Positions 60,831 to 64,000 of a DNA stretch of 64,000 bases are shown in pieces (the first letter of the stretch is position 1; the number at the start of each line of letters is the position of its first letter). Origin of the DNA: Niastella populi (GTDB lineage Bacteria > Bacteroidota > Bacteroidia > Chitinophagales > Chitinophagaceae); NCBI RefSeq assembly GCF_002078015.1, contig NZ_LWBP01000188.1, positions 372,001 to 436,000 on the forward strand, given 5' to 3'. Under the pieces are notes generated by a model. That model had not been told where the DNA came from, ran no database searches, and saw only the letters and a program-made list of their open reading frames with translations. A program made the position numbers and the translations under genes.

Positions 60831-60874
60831 AAATCCGCTTTCGATAGCTGGGCGCATGCTGCGAAAGCGGATTT
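60831..60874 (+). promoter_or_regulatory. Hairpin between acpP and fabF
   Basis: AAATCCGCTTTCG (60831-60843) pairs perfectly with CGAAAGCGGATTT (60862-60874), 18-nt loop. No T-run of note follows, so it is more likely a partial terminator or an mRNA-stabilising stem that lets acpP be expressed above fabF. Confidence 0.65.
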
Positions 60875-60903
60875 CTTACTTAAAACTCCCTCTGGCAAGA
60901 GCT

Positions 60904-62157
60904 ATGCAATTGAAAAGAGTTGTTGTAACCGGAATTGGTGCCCTTACACCAATCGGTAATAATTTACAGGAATATTGGAACGCACTCATTAACGGAGTGT
61001 CGGGTGCCGATTTTATTACCCAGTTTGATGCTTCAAAATTCAAAACACGCTTTGCCTGCGAGTTAAAGAATTTCGATCCGTTGAATTATCTCGACCGTAA
61101 GGAAGTTAAAAGAATCGACCGCTTTACCCAAACCGCTATCATTTCAAGTGACCAGGCGGTGATCGACGCCGGCATTAATAAAGATAATGTCAACGTTGAC
61201 CGGGTAGGAGTCGTATTCGCCAGCGGTATTGGTGGCTTAATAACCTTCCAGGAAGAAGTGGTGAACTTCGCAAAAGGCGACGGTACGCCCCGCTTCAATC
61301 CTTTCTTCATTCCAAAAATGATCCTGGATATAGCTGCCGGCCATATTTCCATGCGGCATGGTTTTCGCGGTCCTAATTTTGCCGTGGTAAGTGCCTGTGC
61401 CTCTTCTACCAATGCTATCATGGATGCGTTTAACCTCATTCGGCTTGGCAAAGCCGATATTATTCTTACCGGCGGCGCAGAAAGCGTTATCAGCGAAGCC
61501 GGTGTAGGTGGTTTTAACGCCATGAAAGCCCTCAGCGAACGCAATGATGATCCCAAAACCGCCAGCCGTCCTTACGATAAGGAACGCGATGGTTTCGTAA
61601 TGGGTGAAGGTTCAGGTGTACTGGTAGTGGAAGAACTGGAACACGCTTTACGTCGCGGTGCTAAAATTTATTGCGAAATTGCCGGTTGCGGCGCTACCGC
61701 CGACGCGCATCATATAACAGCTCCACATCCTGAAGGACTGGGCGCAAAGAACGTTATGAACGTAGCTTTGGAAGACGCCGGTATGAAGCCCGGGGATATC
61801 GATTATATCAATACCCACGGAACTTCAACCCCACTTGGCGATATAGCCGAAGTAAAAGCGATCATGGACGTTTTCGGTGAACAGGCCTTTAAAGTTAACA
61901 TCAGCTCAACCAAGTCCATGACAGGCCATTGCCTCGGTGCTGCAGGTGTAGTTGAAGCCATAGCATGTATCCAGAGTGTGGTACATGATATCGTTCCACC
62001 TACGATCAACCACTTTACCGACGATCCTGAACTGGATTCCCGTTTAAATTTCACCTTTGACAAAGCCCAGCAGCGAACAGTACGTGCTGCTTTAAGCAAT
62101 ACATTCGGGTTTGGAGGGCATAACGCCTGTGTGATAGTGAAAAAATACGAGGCGTAA
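60904..62157 (+). CDS. fabF: 3-oxoacyl-ACP synthase II
   Basis: Elongating condensing enzyme of fatty-acid synthesis. 417 aa from ATG at 60904; the frame opens earlier, inside the intergenic hairpin. Catalytic Cys in VSACASSTNAI, and two His in THGTSTPLGD and TKSMTGHCLGAAG. C-terminal NTFGFGGHNACVI block. Second gene of acpP-fabF-rnc. Confidence 0.96.
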   Translation: MQLKRVVVTGIGALTPIGNNLQEYWNALINGVSGADFITQFDASKFKTRFACELKNFDPLNYLDRKEVKRIDRFTQTAIISSDQAVIDAGINKDNVNVDRVGVVFASGIGGLITFQEEVVNFAKGDGTPRFNPFFIPKMILDIAAGHISMRHGFRGPNFAVVSACASSTNAIMDAFNLIRLGKADIILTGGAESVISEAGVGGFNAMKALSERNDDPKTASRPYDKERDGFVMGEGSGVLVVEELEHALRRGAKIYCEIAGCGATADAHHITAPHPEGLGAKNVMNVALEDAGMKPGDIDYINTHGTSTPLGDIAEVKAIMDVFGEQAFKVNISSTKSMTGHCLGAAGVVEAIACIQSVVHDIVPPTINHFTDDPELDSRLNFTFDKAQQRTVRAALSNTFGFGGHNACVIVKKYEA

Positions 62158-62251
62158 TTTTTTTACGCCCGGGTTGCTGAGCTAATGAAATTGACGGCTG
62201 CGGACTCCTGGCCCTATTTATGATTTTTTGGCTTAATGAAAAATTTGTAGA

Positions 62252-62995
62252 TTGACAATTGTGGGAATCCTGGACCGCTTTTTAGGCAAAGAAGAGAATC
62301 TTTCTTTTAAAAAGAATCTGCGTAATGTACTGGGTTTTACCCCGGGCAAGCTCGCATTATATAAGGCTGCCCTTACGCATAGGTCGGTCAGGGATAGCGC
62401 AGACGAAAATAATGAACGGCTTGAATACCTCGGAGACGCCATTCTCAGCGGTATTGTAGCCGATTTTCTTTTTAAGAAGTATCCTTACAAAGAAGAAGGC
62501 TTTCTTACCGAAATGCGCTCCAAAATGGTGAACCGCAACAAGCTCAATGAAATTGCCATCAAAATGGGCCTGAAGAAGATCACCTTCTACAATAAGTTCG
62601 ACAACTCGCTTAAGATGAGCCAGATCTTCGGTAACACGCTCGAAGCGGTTGTAGGCGCCATTTACCTCGACCGGGGCTTTAAGAAAACCAAACAATGGGT
62701 GTTTGAATGCATCATCATTCCCCATTTGTATATGGAAGACCTCGAAAACCTCGAGATCAATCATAAGAATAAACTCTACGGCTGGGCTAACAAGAATGGT
62801 AAAAACCTTGAGTTCGAAACCCTCGACGAACGTATTGAAGGCGGCCGCCGCCTGTTTACCATAGGCGCTGTGGTTGACGGAGAACTACTGGCCGAAGGCA
62901 AGGCCTATAATAAAAAAGACGCCAGCCAGATCGCTGCCGCCATCGCCATCGATAAACTCGGGCTGAACAAAACCGAAGCCGCCGAAGAAGAATAG
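62252..62995 (+). CDS. rnc: Ribonuclease III
   Basis: Cuts double-stranded RNA in rRNA and mRNA maturation. 247 aa from TTG at 62252 or 244 aa from GTG at 62261; no ATG is available, and homologous residues start here. Nuclease signature ERLEYLGDAILSG, with later EAVVGAIYLDRG metal-binding helix, then a double-stranded-RNA-binding domain (NHKNKLYGWANKNGK ... DASQIAAAIAIDKL). Third gene of the operon, 94 nt after fabF. Confidence 0.95.
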   Translation: MTIVGILDRFLGKEENLSFKKNLRNVLGFTPGKLALYKAALTHRSVRDSADENNERLEYLGDAILSGIVADFLFKKYPYKEEGFLTEMRSKMVNRNKLNEIAIKMGLKKITFYNKFDNSLKMSQIFGNTLEAVVGAIYLDRGFKKTKQWVFECIIIPHLYMEDLENLEINHKNKLYGWANKNGKNLEFETLDERIEGGRRLFTIGAVVDGELLAEGKAYNKKDASQIAAAIAIDKLGLNKTEAAEEE

Positions 62996-63290
62996 GGGGA
63001 ACAGAGCGAATACAGCTGCAAGCGAAATACAGCTGCAAGCTGCAAGCTGCAAGCTATAAGCTACAAGCAAATACAAATACAGCTGCAAGCTATAAGCTAT
63101 AAGGTGCAAGCAAAGACAAATACAGCTACACGCCGCAAGCTATAAGCTACACGCTACACGCAAATACAAATACACGACGCAAGCTTCAAGCGAAATACAG
63201 CTAAAAGTCTAAAGCCGAAAGCAAATACAGCAGCAAGCTGTACGCTTCACTCAACAAGTTCCACGCGGAATACAGCTTAAATCGATTATT
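62996..63290. repeat. AAGCTGCAAGCTATAAGC word-repeat block after rnc
   Basis: Nearly 290 nt of degenerate tandem words: GCAAGCTGCAAGC, CTATAAGCTAC, GCAAATACAAATACAGC. It is the reverse complement in vocabulary of the 49471-49630 block, and it shares AAATACAGC with 17625-17685. No coding potential. Units vary from 6 to 18 nt, so it is not a simple microsatellite. Confidence 0.75.
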
Positions 63291-63706
63291 TCTCACCTCT
63301 GCCCTTTTATTTACGGCTTCACTTCGACATTCGTTATTCAACATTCGATATTCAATATTTTTTCTTCCACCTGGCTAATGCATTTAGCCGGAAAGGTAAA
63401 AGACCCGGAAACCCGTATTTCCCATTATCCCATCATCGAATTATCTCATTAGCACATTATAAATATTTCCCCTTATTGTAAAAATTTTCCATATATGGGA
63501 ATGATTCCATGTGTCCGGCACCGGTTCCCCGCCCGGAAATAATATTTTTTTTGAGAATATGGGAAGAACGAAAAGGCCTATGATTATTAAATACTTACAT
63601 GCTCCTTGACCGGTTACCGGTATTGTGTTTAGCACACGGTTTTGCCCATGCCAGAAATTTTAGGTACGTGTATTGGAAATATGCATGTATCCAAACTGTT
63701 TACCCC
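63291..63706. repeat. Intergenic region with two further word families
   Basis: 63312-63361 has ACATTCGTTATTCAACATTCG and ATATTCAATATT words in pieces (as at 26005-26255). 63419-63462 has CCATTATCCCATCATCG and AATTATCTCATTAGC (as at 52434). The remainder to 63706 is the upstream region of the next gene; no clear promoter box was found. Confidence 0.55.
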
Positions 63707-64000
63707 ATGAAACAAATTTACACTTCAATTTTAGCGCTGTTTATCAGCCTTACGTCCACAGCAACTACAATTACTGCAGACAGCAACTCGGCCTGGGATG
63801 ATGATGGTACCTGGAATTTGAACAGGGTACCCCAAAACGGCGACAGTATTGTAATTCCACAAGGTTTAACAATATCTCTCGACGGCGTTAATAATCTCGA
63901 TAATGTGATAATCATTATTCAGGGTACATTGAACCTCACCAATGGTAAATTGAGGTTGGATAATGCCAGCCGCATGATCATTCACCTTACCGGTATGTTA
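63707..64000 (+). CDS. Secreted beta-helix-like protein, N-terminal part only
   Basis: 98 codons visible from ATG at 63707, running off the window. Signal peptide (MKQIYTSILALFISLTSTAT), then SAWDDDGTWNLNRVPQNGDSIVIPQG, in pieces: a Trp-containing G8/cell-surface start seen in Bacteroidota adhesins and type IX-secreted proteins, followed by repeating beta strands (LTISLDGVNNLDNVIIIIQGTLNL). A C-terminal sorting domain would be expected outside the window. Product class is inferred. Confidence 0.7.
   Translation, partial: MKQIYTSILALFISLTSTATTITADSNSAWDDDGTWNLNRVPQNGDSIVIPQGLTISLDGVNNLDNVIIIIQGTLNLTNGKLRLDNASRMIIHLTGML

Noticed and set aside
62996-63290. CRISPR or minisatellite at the block after rnc
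   Set aside because: Unit length varies, and there are no spacers; assigned to the word-repeat class instead.

Overview
The window looks like the chromosome of a Bacteroidota bacterium, most likely a soil Chitinophagaceae (Niastella/Chitinophaga-like). This is inferred from: TAnnTTTG -7 promoter boxes with little Shine-Dalgarno sequence; the ArgF'-type (N-acyl-ornithine) arginine pathway; GldB; a group II GGGP synthase; DUF5686; exosortase N; and many SPII lipoproteins. No rRNA, tRNA, CRISPR array, phage or transposase gene was recognised.

Layout. 1-8640 (minus): an arginine operon read GNAT - argG - argC - [four-helix-bundle S23 gene] - argD - argF' - argB - argE-like - argH (cut by the window edge). 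9055-10781 (minus): alpha/beta hydrolase and GGGP synthase. 11444-14812 (plus): B12-dependent ribonucleotide reductase. 14813-15953 is gene-poor but holds a phased four-copy motif array, a frameshifted small lipoprotein gene and several terminators. 15954-20875: YcxB-like protein, GldB, NAD synthetase and two lipocalin-like lipoproteins. 21141-26004 (plus): MoxR, DUF58, BatD-like, BatA, RsgA. 26256-29596: small proteins, gamma carbonic anhydrase, class III aminotransferase, DUF4399 lipoprotein. 29597-30323: terminators without genes, including a likely small RNA. 30324-32831 (minus): DUF5686 outer-membrane protein.

33491-42089 (plus) is the most system-like part. It reads: membrane protein, winged-helix regulator, membrane protein, DUF4173-type membrane protein, small membrane protein, VIT-domain protein ending in a PEP-CTERM-like tail, exosortase N with a fused EpsI-like domain, diacylglycerol kinase, DUF1361 protein. 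A 25-bp palindromic element occurs twice in it. 42292-54888: a pseudo-peptidase/propeller/barrel protein, MBL hydrolase, flippase, a coiled-coil exported protein, an MbnH/MbnP-like pair, ArfB, Dtd, MazG-like, GlyRS and a small coiled-coil membrane protein. 55095-62995: ferredoxin-NADP reductase-like, Mfd, GNAT, then acpP-fabF-rnc. The window ends inside a secreted protein gene.

A second theme is the intergenic DNA. Many gaps are filled with imperfect, word-like repeats of 6-12 bp units that often form opposing arms of a large hairpin. At least seven word families recur (about 3632-3849, 4998-5547, 10920-11160, 17470-17860, 22145-22215, 26010-26255, 27430-27640, 28877-28972, 48338-48387, 49335-49630, 52430-53010, 63003-63462). 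One pair of arms brackets the S23 gene inside the arginine operon and looks like the edges of an inserted cassette.
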